Of a stretch of 64,000 nucleotides of DNA, positions 34,709 to 46,084 are shown in pieces. The notes under the pieces are model-generated. The model saw nothing but the letters and a program-made list of their open reading frames with translations. It ran no database searches and had not been told where the DNA came from. Source of the stretch: Chlorophyllum brunneum. Its lineage: Eukaryota > Basidiomycota > Agaricomycetes > Agaricales > Agaricaceae. The first letter of the stretch is position 1; each line of letters begins with the position of its first letter. Position numbers and translations under genes: made by a program. The stretch is taken from assembly GCA_963576785.1 (NCBI GenBank), contig OY756140.1:744001-808000 (forward strand). Direction: 5' to 3'.

Positions 34709-37055
34709 ATGGTTAAGAAGAACGGACGCAGGAACAACCACCGTGGCCACCACCCAGCTGTGCAAAAGGCACCCCCCAAGCCTGTCGTCAAAACCCCAAT
34801 CCTTCTGATCCTCCGTGACCAGGAGGCAACCAACAAGCTTCTGGAAACTATTTTGGAGGCTTCGAATGGCAAGCGTATGCTTTCTAGGTTTGCGAGGACC
34901 TGTAAGGCGTTCTGTGGACCATCGTTGGATATTTTATGGCGGGAGCTGGATTCCCTCGTGCCCGTCATCGGCCTATTCCCGAGTAATATTATGAAGAAAG
35001 CCCGCAAGCCGGGTTTCGGCCTGGTAAGTGGAATGCCATATGTGGTACGAGTCCGTCGCTAAAGTGAGACGCTAGATCAAAACACCAGAGAGCGAGGATT
35101 GGATGAGTGTTATGAAATATAGCGAGCGCGTTCGTAGCATTACCTACAATGAAGCCACCAACAACCTCGCGACGGTGTTCCCTTTTCTCGAGGATCGACC
35201 TTGCCCGTACATCTTGCCGAATTTGGAGGAGCTGACATGGAAGGTGCAGACAGCGTCTGGCCTGGAACGAGCAACTATGTTCCTCAATCCAACCCTGAAA
35301 GTTATCAACCTGCAGGTCGAGTCGCAACTCCAGCAGTTTAGCAACTTCCTCGCAGATCTGGCAACTCGTACGAAGCTTACAGGGTTCTCATTTATGTCCC
35401 CCACGTTCCTTCCTGACAACTTCACGGACCTCTTACACAACCAGAAAGGTTTGGAGAAGGTCGAGCTTGTCGCACCTGGCGCTCTTGGCGCAGACATTGG
35501 CATGTGGTCAGCCAAGCTCCCGAGGCTCAAGTCATTACAACTTGACCTGACTGGACGCTCGGCCACGGCGGTAGAAGGTTTCTTTGACAAGGTGAAAGAG
35601 ACGGGCTATGATACTCCAAGTTCCATCGGTAGCCACGATAGCGGTATCTTCTCGAACGAGGAGTTCGATTTCTCCGAGTTCCGCAGGTCTGCCATTCGGC
35701 TCACGGATGAAGATGACTACGACGGCGGACGACGCGGGACGGGTCCGTTCGGGCATCTGAAAAAGCTCCAGCTCACTGGTGATGTTTCTAACGTCATCGT
35801 CTTCCTCGAGCACCTCACTTGTACCCTCACCCATCTCGACCTTGCCATCGAGGACCCCCCCGAGAGGGCAGACTGGAACGATTTTTGCCACTTGATAAGC
35901 GAGAAGTTCAGCGAGACCCTCCAGTCTCTCCACATTACCGCGACTTCCAAGTCCGTCGCAAAGGGCGAGCCGTTGAACACTCCGCTTCCCCTTCATAACC
36001 TCATTTACCTCCCTGAACTTCTCCGCTTCGACATAGACCTCCCTGAGTCCGTCATCTTCACCCCTACTGACCTCGAACGGATCGGCTACGCATGCCCCAA
36101 GCTGGAGGTGCTGCGACTTTGTCCCCTTGCACGCTTCCAAAACACCCCGCCTCGGATAAACCTGGAGGCTCTCGGTTGGTTGACCAGAGGTTGTAGGAAC
36201 TTGCAGACGCTTCACATCAATGTCGACGCTCAGCCGGGTTCGCTCCCCGTCCTCCAAAACCGGATGCTGTCGTCAGGATCCCTTCAGCGTCTCCACTTTG
36301 GCAATTCATGGATTGAAGATCCATTGCAGGTCTCCGTGCTCCTCAGTCACCTCTCTCCCAACCTGGAATCCGTTAAGTGGTTCCAGGACAAGAATCGGCC
36401 GCATTATAGCGAGGTTCACGATAAGAACTGGCAGACGGTATCCGAAACTCTGCCTCATTTACAGAACATGCGCCACATCGAGCGTTCGTTCATGATACAT
36501 GCCCCGGTCCCTGTTCAACGTATCTTGTTGGAGAAGTGCATCGACGCCACCATTGAAACATTGAACATGGGTGTTCAAGTGCGACCACGGACTGTGAGTG
36601 CCATAATCCAGGCTACACCTTCGTTCGTCAGCCGTGATGTCGATGCCACCATCGAGAGGCACTCAATATCCATCGATGCAACACCCGCGAAGGAAGATGT
36701 TGGAGTCGGAGCGACTGTCTCGCATGCGGAGGTCTCTGTGAACGCCTGCCCAGTCACCGTTTCAGTGTCGACCGCTGTCGACACGAGCGTGTTCCAAACC
36801 ATGGACGTTGCCGAGGGACCCGAGCGCAAGGAGCGCGGCGTACGGTGGCAGAAACCTTTCCTCCAACCCGTCTTTGCTATCTTCTCCTCCCTGTACCGGA
36901 TCTTCATCTTCTACCCCCTCTCCTTCCCCTCCCGCCTCGTGAACACGATTTTCGGAAATATCAAACGCAGGAGAAACCAAAATGCAGGTGGTGCAGAGAG
37001 CGACGTCCCTACCGACAACGATATCACAATGGAGACTCTTCATGTTTCGCATTAA
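34709..37055 (+). CDS. F-box/LRR-like protein
   Basis: Two exons, 34709-35023 and 35076-37055; 764 residues. After a basic head, residues 40-95 (TNKLLETILEASNGKRMLSR...LDILWRELDSLVPVIGLFP) have the pattern of degenerate F-box regions in the large basidiomycete F-box family, where DILWREL is typical. Irregular leucine-rich repeats follow (LPRLKSLQLDLTGRS, LKKLQLTGDVSNV, CPKLEVLRLCPLA, CRNLQTLHIN), spaced 25-60 residues, to about residue 520. The tail has Thr/Val-rich sequence and then a hydrophobic segment FLQPVFAIFSSLYRIFIFYP before a basic end, unusual for an F-box protein and possibly membrane-associating. Substrate unknown. F-box assignment is by pattern, not by a strict match. Confidence 0.75.
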
Positions 37056-37336
37056 TTATTGGGTTCGAAAGATGGATAATTGCAATTGTACAATACACAC
37101 ACTCACATAGTATACGCCTCCTGCTTCCAACGTATGCCACGTATGCCGTTATGTCCTGTATGCCTTATGCGCACTTCTTTACATCTCCTATGCAATCCAT
37201 TTCTCTCTGACTATTTCTTGTAAGTGGTTCATGGTGTGGAACGAGGTGTGCACGTGGTCAAGACCTCCGACTCAAACATGCACCAACAACACCGCGACGC
37301 GTCATTCAGAGGAATTCAATCGTCTATATATCCCTA

Positions 37337-39136
37337 ATGAGTGACAACAAGAAACAGGAAAAGGACTACACTTCAGAGGTCGATGCTCTACTTCCAGAGG
37401 CAGATAAACTCATAAAGGTGCGATAATGTACCCTCAGGTGGTTCAGAGATACTAACTACCATCTTAATTACACTAGTCTGGAAAACTCCAGGAGGCACTC
37501 GATAAGCTCTTTGTCCTCGAGAAGCAAACCAGAAATGTCTGTCACCCTAGTGGTCTTCAAAGAGACGTTTCTGACCCTTGTAAAGGCTGCCGATCTCGCC
37601 TCAACCACCCGCCTGGCTAAAGCCATCGTCCAACACACATACGATGCGCGGGATTATACACTCCTCAACTCCAGCATCCAGACTTTGAGCAAGAAGCACG
37701 GTCAACTCAAAGCTGTCATCCAGTCCTTTGTAGAACAAGCCATCGAGTGGTTACCTGAGATAAAATCTCGGGATGGCATCGACAAGTGGCTGGAACTTGT
37801 CGAAACCCTAAGAAGCGTGACTGAGGGAAAGGCCAGTTCTTCGGTCAACTCAGTGCTCAGATCCAGAGCTCATATATTGACCCTTAGATCTTCCTTGAAA
37901 CACCACGAGCTCGTGTCACCCTTCTCCTCTCACACCATCATGAGGGTGTTGCCAAAGACGCCTCAAACCCGCAGGAGTCCAAGGATTCACTGCAGACGGC
38001 GTCTGATCTGCTAAGTGATCTTCAAGTGGAGACGTATTCTTCTATGGAGCGTCGTGAGAAGACAGAGTTCATTCTCGAACAAATGCGACTGTTGATTGCT
38101 GTTGCAAGAATAAAAGACGATGAGCAGGGCAAAGGCAAGGACGGAAAGGACACTCTCGGTGGCGGTGAGGCTGAGTGGGTAAAGGTTCGAGTTGGTGGGA
38201 GGAAGGTTAACGAGCAATTCTTGGCGGAGAAGGATAATGAAGTGTGTATTCCATATTCGATATCTGAACAACTAACTTCATGTTATCATAGGACCTGAAA
38301 CTCAAATATTACGACCTCATGATCCAACACGCTCTGCATCACAGTGCATACCTCGACGTTGCTAAATACTACTACAAGGTTTGGGAGACTCCCTCAATCA
38401 AGGAGGATGTCAATGGCAAGGGCAAGACAGTATGTCCTCCCAGTTCTCATCTAAATTGCAGCGCCCAAATAATACAGGCACTGGAACACATTGTGTACTA
38501 CGTTGTCCTGGCACCGCACAACAACGAACAATCCGACATGCTCCACCACCTATATGTCGATCCTGCCCTTACAAAGCTCGAACTCCACTAGTGCGCTGCC
38601 TACGTCTTCGAAATTACTATTCTGACCCGTCTCCAGCAACCTCGTGAAATGCTTTGTGACAAAGGAACTCATGAGGTGGCCCGGTATCCAAAATATCTAC
38701 GGGACCTTCCTACGCAAGACCCAGGTCTTCAAGGCTGAGAAGCAATGGGAGGATCTGCATACCCGTGTCATCGAGCACGTAAGTAGAGCAACACGCTTGG
38801 AAGCACAAAGTTTATTGATCCGCAACACAGAATATCCGCGTCATTGCTGAGTACTACAGCCGCATCAAACTCGAGCGGCTAAGATCACTTCTGGACCTCT
38901 CATTGAAGCAGACGGAAGAAATCCTGTCTCGTCTCGTTGTTTCTGGCACTGTGTGGGCACGTATTGACCGGCCCACAGGTATAGTCAATTTCCGAAGCAA
39001 ACGAAGTGCGGAGGAGGTAATGAACGATTGGAGTTCGGACATGCAGAAGTTGCTGGGTCTAGCAGAAAAGACATGGATGGGCATGAATGCTGCTCAAGCT
39101 GCCCAGGCAAGAGTGAAAGCCACTGCCGCCTCGTAG
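37337..39136 (+). CDS. RPN5: 26S proteasome lid subunit Rpn5 (PSMD12)
   Basis: Structural PCI subunit of the 19S regulatory particle lid. Eight exons: 37337-37417, 37477-37536, 37586-37831, 37888-38241, 38292-38429, 38478-38590, 38637-38778, 38831-39136; 479 residues, slightly longer than yeast or human. Signatures are LEKQTRNAADLASTTRLAKA near the N-terminus, KYYDLMIQHALH, DVAKYYYKVWETPS and, in the PCI domain, NIRVIAEYYSRIKLERL, followed by GTVWARIDRPTGIVNF. The intron after EGK (37832-37887) starts with GC (AAG/GCCAGT) and ends AG; using the nearest GT would leave an intron of only 35 bases. It ends 91 bases from the convergent mS23 gene. Confidence 0.95.
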
Positions 39137-39227
39137 AAAATTATGTAGTTTGTTTATTAGCACCACACACGTCCTTGTCAAAGTCCGATCATTAGAGCGT
39201 GCATCCGATAATTATTATATACCCAAA

Positions 39228-40159
39228 TTACAGTCTAGGGGAAGAAGTAACGTGTACTTGGGCTTCGGCAGAAACTGCAGCCTCTGTCTGGTTTCCAGCA
39301 GGAGTTGGGTCGACAGGTTGCGTCAACGCAGGCGCATACTCCGCTTTCACATTATCCTTCCACAATCTCACATACTCTTCCCCTTTCGTCCACTCACTCT
39401 CTCCAGCATTCCTTTCAACAATCGCCTTCCACCTCTTCTTCGCCGCAATTGCACCCTCATCCATCTGCTCCTCCTGTTTCCACGATTCCAACGCTTTCAA
39501 CTCTTTCTCAAACATATTTTCAATTTCTGTATTTTCGAAGATGGAGCCAAATGTCTCTGCTTCGTTGACGGCAAAGGTGGAGGCAATGTGGTGTTCGGAA
39601 CGGAGAGCGCGAAATTGGGCAACAGCGCGAAGATATGATTCGGAGGTTGTCAGCCCACGGTATTGGTGTAGATTCACAGCGAATTTGATAGCACTAGAGC
39701 GCGAGACCATAGCTGGGTCAGAGGATGAATGACAAACAGAAGATAAACAGCAACTGACTCCTCTGGTGAAGGGTTCCTCCCTCTCTGCCTCAGTCTCTTC
39801 CATTCTGTCCCCTTCACCGTACGTGGAGGCTCAATGCCTACACCTTCAACCAATGTCCTCGGACGGAACGCTTCGAACGGATGGTCACGGAAGAACTGCC
39901 TTCGCACATCATCCTCGATATACTTTATGGGCAGTGGCCTAGGTTTCAGTCTTCTCAGCTTGATGGGCTGGCCAGACCCAAGGGCAGGTTCTAGTGATGT
40001 GTGGTCGTATTCTGTACGAGAGGGTGGTGCTTTCGGCGGGAGGGGTAGAGGAGGGTATTGGAGAACGGGTTGGTACCACGCGGGCTCCCTTTTGATATAG
40101 TCCGCACGGATGAGGCGCGACACCTGGTGATGGACTTGGTTTGCGAACCGTCGCACCAT
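39228..40159 (-). CDS. RSM25: Mitochondrial small-subunit ribosomal protein mS23 (Rsm25)
   Basis: Component of the mitoribosome small subunit. Exons 39759-40159 and 39228-39693 give 288 residues, close to yeast Rsm25 (264). The N-terminus MVRRFANQVHHQVSRLIRAD is basic and amphipathic with no acidic residue before the Asp at position 20, consistent with mitochondrial import. Conserved blocks are REPAWYQPVLQYPPLPLPP, IEDDVRRQFFRDHPFEAFRP and NPSPEDAIKFAVNLHQ, the last restored only when the acceptor at 39694 is used. Later residues include AQFRALRSEHHIA, also family-typical. Tail-to-tail with RPN5. Confidence 0.9.
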
Positions 40160-40281
40160 TGTGGCTAGCTTGCAAGTGAACGCGCCTCACAGCCAGTGTT
40201 CGCGTCTCACGAAATTTCAGATCACCATCGGCTTCAAACACACACAAACACATTCATTCGACGATACATAGAATATTAATA

Positions 40282-42877
40282 CTAGAGTTTTGCCCTGACC
40301 GGCCTCGGTAAAGAGCGTGCTTGCTCCCTCAAAATGCGTCGAAGCTAATGTACACCAAAAAATCGTCAGTTTCCATGTCGTGGGCTCGGGTGGATCGCCG
40401 AACTCACAATCTTACCGGAAGGATTCTTTGGGATAGCATCAATGAACTCGATGCCTCCAGTTAACCACTTGTACTGGACTTTGGCATCAGCTACATGCTA
40501 TACACCTTCAATCAGCCAGTTTGAAGCACGAATACACTCAGGAATACCTTGAATATAAGTTTCTTCAAGTCTTGGACCGCTTTCGGGTTGCCTTCGATAC
40601 ACGCAGCAGCATGGGGCTGAAGAGCAATGTACGCCAAGGGCAATTCTCCGCTATAGTCATCATGTATCCCGACGACACACGAATCTGCCACATCTGGGTA
40701 CAAGAGAAGATGGCCTTCCAGTTCCGCGGGGGTGACTTGAAACCCTTTAACTTTCAGGATTTCCTGTCATACGTTGAGTAAATTTTCATCCAGGTTAGGA
40801 AGCAGATATACTTTGAGACGGTCAACGACAAATATCTCATTGTTCCGGATGATCACCTCATCTCCAGTACGAACCCAAAAGTCAACGAACGTCTCCTTTG
40901 TTCTGTGTGTGGTCAGTCAGTGGAATGGAATTGATTCGACTTCACTTACGCAACTTCATTTCCGAGATAGCCCAAAGCCATAGATGGTCCCGAAACTAGA
41001 AGTTCACCTCGTTCTCCCTCACTTGCCAAAGTCCCATCAGGCTTGACCACCCTTGCCTTCACTCCAGGCAATAGCCTCCCAGCACTCCCAGTCGTCACAT
41101 CCTTGGCTTCAGGTGGTATTAAGCAGACAGATGCAACTGTTTCTGAAAGCCCTAAGGATCAAATGACATAAAAATGCGGACTGATCAGAAGAAGTCAAGT
41201 AACCTACCGTAACCCTGTCCGATCGCAGCGTTTGGAAACACCCGCCTCAACGATGCACATAATTCACCACTCAGAGGAGCAGCACCCGACATGCAGAACT
41301 TCACGCGGCTGAAATCATACTTTTTGACAACCTCCTGTTTGCAGAGAAGGACAACCTGGGGCGGTACCAGACTGGATTTGATAATATGAGTAATACTTTC
41401 TGCTGGTAGTCCCCAAGTACGTACAAGAGGTTTGTCACACGGTACTTGTCCATATTCTCGAGGAACTGGCTGAAGTTGAACTTTGGGACCATGACGATGG
41501 ACAGCTGGATTACGACTATTAGTGAACTCCAATCCATAAGTCAGTCGTGCTAACCCCGCAGAACAGCTGGAAATGACACTAGAGAGCATTTAGTCATCGG
41601 TCAAGTTTCCAAAGAACGTTGCAATACTGACACCCATAACGAGACCATATATATCTAAACGATAGTCCTTCAGTCCTACTACACAAACTTCTGCAACAAA
41701 ATACCTACGGAAAAATGGTAAAACTGAAGGCCATCAGCAAACACCAATATACGCCACAAATCAAACTTACCTCCGATGGCCACATCTCCAGGACAGAAAA
41801 ACTTGTTGGGCCACGAAGGATCATTGACTCTCCAATGAGCCGCTGATTGAATCACATTCGCAATTACAGCAAAGTGTGATACCGCAATAGCCTAGATTCA
41901 ATCGTTAGAGCGGGAACTGATCGCTCTTGATGGATTGAATGCTACCTTGGGACGACCTATTGGAAGGGGGTTGAGCCGCAGTGAGCGTAGTCAGGAGTGG
42001 TACAGACCTGTTGTGCCACTGGATAGTACCAAGAGGGCGAGAGCTTTGCGTGCCTCCCCCTTTGCGAATCTTCTCTCCTCGAAAACCTCCTTGGAGCCTT
42101 CCCCGAGGGAAATTAATGAATTTAATGTCGGTATGTGCTCATAGGGCGAATCTCGAAAAATGACCACCCGAGAATCTGGTAGACCACTTTCCTTGGCTGC
42201 CGTAAACACGGTTTTCTGGCAGGTAGGGTGAGCGATAAGCAGCACGGCCTTGGTGAGCTTGATTTGATGTGCAAGCTCCTCGACAGTGTAACTGGGATTT
42301 CCCGGTCTGCTTCCAGGGTTAGCGTAACCCAGAGGAGAGACTGAGTGGAAACGTACGTGGCGATACCTCCAAGGAGATGAACGGCCCATACGACCACAGC
42401 GTAATCTAGAACACCCCACCCCATTACTCTTTGACCGAAGCACTGGAGAGTTTCTCCACCTACCAACATCGTTTGGGCTGAAGACACAAACTGTGAGGGT
42501 GTCAGAAGTAGCGCTAGCGATGTTTAGTGTAAGATCCGGACACACCAACATCATCTTTGCCTATGGAACTGTTCAGAAAGATATCATGTCATGACGCGGC
42601 GAGAAGTCTCACCAATGCCCCACCTGAGTCGAAGTGCCTTCGCGAGAGCGTAACTTCGACGCTTAGCCTATCACGACCAGAGTGAAGGCTTGATGTTTCC
42701 TAGGATGGTAGGGCTCACCTCGTCCTCAAAAATTTTTCGTCCTGTTGTCTCTTCGATGAAATACGGTGTCTCGCGGAGACGCTGCGGCCTGGTGACTGCG
42801 GTGGCATCCCATACGAACTGGGGTAGGGAGAGGTGGTCAGGAATGTAGGGCTCTGGCTCATCAACGCGGAATTCCAT
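40282..42877 (-). CDS. Acyl-CoA synthetase, 4-coumarate-CoA-ligase-like, peroxisomal
   Basis: ANL-superfamily enzyme that adenylates a carboxylic acid and transfers it to CoA; the substrate is not predictable (fatty or aromatic acid). Eighteen exons: 42719-42877, 42613-42661, 42546-42560, 42464-42490, 42357-42405, 42008-42306, 41946-41956, 41771-41891, 41709-41723, 41632-41654, 41555-41566, 41425-41504, 41208-41371, 40950-41151, 40812-40902, 40548-40763, 40408-40497, 40282-40344; 561 residues. Motifs: P-loop LSSGTTGRPKA, YGLSETVASVCL, VRTGDEV, KVKGFQVTPAELEG and the catalytic lysine in NPSGKIL. The protein ends AKL, a peroxisomal PTS1 variant. Five exons of 11-23 bases are each needed to rebuild conserved sequence. 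Divergent with MED7 across 161 bases. Confidence 0.92.
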
Positions 42878-43038
42878 GACTAGAGCGGGGCGGGCAGGAT
42901 TTGGGACGGAAGGGTGGACTGAGAACGGGTGGACGGATGGAACATGATACGGACTTATATCGTGTGTCGGAAGCCAGCCGTCGAAAAACGCGACGGATCT
43001 TGGCTGCCTTCCATATACGGCACCCTCATCCTCCCATC
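42878..43038. promoter_or_regulatory. Bidirectional promoter, acyl-CoA ligase / MED7
   Basis: 161 bases between divergent ATGs hold both promoters. No TATA box is obvious. Confidence 0.5.
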
Positions 43039-44157
43039 ATGGAAGACGATGAAACTGAATTGCAAAACCCGTTCCCCTCCCCTCCCTCACACTACACCAA
43101 GTACACCACACACAACCTCAGGCTCCTATCACTCCTGCGTGAGCGCGTCGGCGACGACGCCCCAAACGCCAACCAGCGAGATGTCCTCGCAGACCAAATA
43201 GATGCTCCTGACTGGCACCTCACACAGCTCGAGAAACCACGCGTTGACTGGATTCTCGACGAACCCGAAGCATCTTACACTGTTTTCGGTGATACGTGGT
43301 TTGTGCGCCCCTTATCTTGCGCCCTCTCCAGCGACTTACACATATCCCCAGGTGAAAGATAAGATATTGTCTCTGGCCGACTCCGGGGGGAATCAACTGT
43401 ACTCCTCAGACCCAACAATTGGTGCGCGGGCTTCTTTGTGGCTCGTACAGGAGTCCTGCTCATTGTTTAGACCGCCGCCCTGCGTTGCGATCTATTCTGC
43501 GCTCTTTACTGGTCACATATTCTTCCTTGATGTCTTCATTACTTCTACCACCTCCTTCGCTAACCTCGGAGGCCCCTCCCGAGTGGCAACGACACGTTGA
43601 TTGGATCTCTGTACTGACAACAAATCTCATGGCAGCTGCCAACGACCTCCGCCCAGTTCAGGTTAGACGTCAGGAGCTTCTTCTTGGTTGTAACATACTC
43701 ACGGGAGAGACTCAGGCGAGGGGAAACCTGGAATCAATGATGCGCCGTCAGCTCGAACTACGAAGGGAAGAAACCAAAGTAATGCATGAGTAAGCGGGCT
43801 CAAAAGCATCGAGAACGTCACTTCATTGGTCCCACTCACAGAAAATGCGATGCTCTGGAAGTGAAGCTCCGAGAGATACGCACCTCTGTCGCAGATCTCG
43901 CGGCTTCTCAGCCATCCCAGACACTGGTGAGTACTCTGCGAGCCGTCAGTCTCCCGGAGTCCGATCCCAGACCCCGCATTCAGGGCCCGAAGGTCACGAA
44001 ACCCGAAACCTTTCCACCAGTACCAGCTTCGCAACTCGTGAGTAGACCAAAATTGTAGTCGTTGGAGTATCTCCACTGATTCCCTGATGTTTAGACACGG
44101 GAAGATCCTCCCTTGACGGAAACAGACGTGCTTCGCTGGGCAGAACAGACGAGATGA
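43039..44157 (+). CDS. MED7: Mediator complex subunit 7
   Basis: Middle-module hinge subunit of the RNA polymerase II Mediator, paired with Med21. Exons: 43039-43302, 43352-43421, 43471-43661, 43716-43789, 43842-44037, 44095-44157; 285 residues. Family blocks are NPFPSPPSHYTKYTTHNL near the N-terminus, LEKPRVDWI, YTVFGDTWF, QLYSSDPTIDRRPAL, and the strongly conserved helical region RHVDWISVLTTNLMAAANDL, RPVQARGNLESMMRRQLELR and HEKCDALEVKL. The tail TDVLRWAEQTR is also typical. Each block crosses or abuts an intron, so the splice model is well supported. Confidence 0.95.
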
Positions 44158-44352
44158 GCTGCGATCCCTACATCTTGACTTTGTCTCAGATATTCGTGCA
44201 ATATGTATCCTTCACAGCTATGTAATTCAGTAGTAAGATATTAAACGCCCATGAGATGGACTACTAGGTTGTGTGTCACGTGAATGCACCCCGCGGACTG
44301 AACAAAATACAAAAGCCCAGGCTATGTCCTGATAGCCTTACCTTGACTATTG

Positions 44353-44375
44353 TCCCCTTCGGGGTGACATACGAA

Positions 44376-44406
<31 letters not shown>

Positions 44407-44472
44407 GGCCCCTGCACAAGGATGACACGCTTTTCCGGAGTGGTAGACCTACGGGTCTCAATATTTATTTTG
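44353..44472 (+). ncRNA. U6 spliceosomal RNA
   Basis: Core U6 features are uninterrupted: a 5' stem-loop GTCCCCTTCGGGGTGAC, then ATTGGAACGATACAGAGAAG with the ACAGAGA box that pairs with the 5' splice site, the AGC triad in GATTAGCATGG, and the internal stem-loop region CCCCTGCACAAGGATGACAC. The 3' part departs from yeast: after GACACGC comes a stretch with a hairpin (GTAGACC-TAC-GGGTCTC, about 44443-44459) and then a TTTT at 44469-44472, which I take as the Pol III terminator. The 3' end is therefore estimated. It lies between MED7 and the BCL7-like gene, on the same strand. No intron interrupts it, unlike U6 of some yeasts. Confidence 0.93.
44469..44472 (+). terminator. Pol III T-run terminator of U6
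   Basis: First run of four T residues after the U6 core on the sense strand, following a hairpin. Confidence 0.5.
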
Positions 44473-44575
44473 TCCAGTCACTCGTAGTTCCTCTTAGATA
44501 AGATTTTCTCAGTGCTAGGCCCCGACACCACGCGTGCGGTCATTTTCGTCACAAACTTTGTTCCACAATCCTATC

Positions 44576-45284
44576 ATGGCTACGCGGCGAAGAATCGGTG
44601 TAAGCGCAGCTTCAACCGAAGCCGCCAGGAGACAACTCATGCAGCCCGTTCCGTGCTGGGAACGCGCACTAGTAACACCAGACGCTGCACCACCTGGCTC
44701 CACGCTCAAAGTCTGGAAATGGGTCAAGGTAGACAAGATTCAGGTATGTCTTTCATTCTTTCTTGAGGGGGAAATCATCATATGTTACGTTGCAGCATTT
44801 TAGTGATGATGAAGGCGGTGTCGATGATCCTCTCGCACCTCTACCAGATGAACCAGAAGTAGTCGAGGGTGACGAAGAAATGGAACTCGACGAAACTCAG
44901 GCGTCAACATTAACAGTGCCCCCAAAAGCCACCGCCGAAAGCACACCAGCAATCGTAGATGAACCACCATCCAAACCGGCCTCACCAAAACCTCAACTAT
45001 CAATGACATTATCCGGTGTCGACGATGGGGTGAATGGAGACGCGGATGCGGGTGCTTTGATGAAACCTATGGTCGACGCTGATATGCATGACATGAGCGT
45101 CAATGTCGAGAAAGCTGCTGGTGTGGATACACACGTGGGTGCTGCGTTGGATATAAGTGCGCTTGCTCCAGATGGTTTGGGCCTTGATGGGGCAGGGCTT
45201 TCGCAGATTGATCCCTCGGACGGGCTAGTTGGTGGACCTCTCTTGGATCAGACTGCGGATCCTTTTGGTCAAGGCGCCCCATAA
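44576..45284 (+). CDS. BCL7-like N-terminal domain protein
   Basis: Exons 44576-44743 and 44796-45284; 218 residues. Residues 26-56 (PCWERALVTPDAAPPGST, then LKVWKWVKVDKIQ) resemble the BCL7 N-terminal pattern WEKKWVT...LxIxKWVP, found in a SWI/SNF (BAF) chromatin-remodelling subunit. The phrase KIQHFSDDEGGVDDP follows. The remainder is acidic and low complexity, with repeated short VDA/GL/DP motifs and no other domain. If the resemblance is real, it would be a fungal chromatin-remodeller accessory subunit; the BCL7 link is a motif comparison and could be wrong. The coding model itself is solid. Confidence 0.75.
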
Positions 45285-45432
45285 TGTTGCAGGACGTTGT
45301 CTGATGTTGCGTTCTTAGGTCTATTGTAAATTTAATCGATCTGTATACGCGCGGAAATTGAGCGAATGGCTACTACAGATATTTGTACATTATATCCGTT
45401 ACTATATATGATGGTGGCAATATATGAAGCGT

Positions 45433-45699
45433 TTAGCACTTGCATTCTCCAGGCTTGCACTGGCAACTGTAGGCAGAGTGCGAATGAGTGGCAGGATTGG
45501 CGGATAGACAGGATGATACTCACGAAGCACCACAGGTGCAAGAGGAATTGCCACAGTTCTGGTTCTTGGTGGCATCGTTAGAGGCACCACAAGTGCAGTT
45601 AGAGCAGGTGGACGTGGAGGTTTTGGTGGAACACTCAGGCTAGAGAGGTATGGATGGGCAACTGTGTATAGTTGAGCAGGCGGGGGAGAAACTGACCAT
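45433..45699 (-). CDS. Metallothionein, 50 residues
   Basis: Cysteine-rich metal-binding peptide that buffers Cu or Zn/Cd. Exons: 45697-45699 (the ATG alone), 45524-45639 and 45433-45466; all phases close. The peptide has 11 cysteines arranged in C-x-C motifs: CSNCTCG, CGNSSCTCG and, in the last exon, CQCKPGECKC at the C-terminus. No aromatic residues and no histidine, as expected for metallothioneins. The donor directly after ATG (GTCAGT) makes the first coding exon three bases long; no alternative upstream ATG joins in frame. A TATA box lies about 50 bases upstream. Too short and too split to appear in simple frame scans. Confidence 0.85.
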
Positions 45700-45748
45700 G
45701 ATGTCGATGCAGGTCAAGTTGGGGAACGGTCCCTTTCTACCACAACCC

Positions 45749-45755
45749 TTTTATA
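45749..45755 (-). promoter_or_regulatory. TATA box of the metallothionein gene
   Basis: The minus strand reads GGTATAAAAGGG here, about 50 bases before the ATG, as expected for a strongly inducible gene. Confidence 0.6.
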
Positions 45756-46084
45756 CCCCCCACCATCAAGATAAGATGCTTTTTGGATAAGATCACTAGA
45801 ACATGTGGCTCTATTGATGCAAACGGTCGTGATTGGTGGGCTATCAGAAAGGGCGGAAAAAACTCGGTACGAGAGCGATTTAATGGAGGCAGCAATCGCG
45901 GGCATGGATGAACGCAGCCATAGTGGACCTGGTGCATGACATCGGGGGTCGTAATTCGAGAGCAATCTAGACTATGCCCAGCTGCGCAGGGTCTGCTTAT
46001 GGATCGTGCGTGGGGAGAGAAGCATGATGCGTGAGGTCTGTGACTGTACAACGCCTTCAGTTGACTTACTCCCAACTTGAAGCG

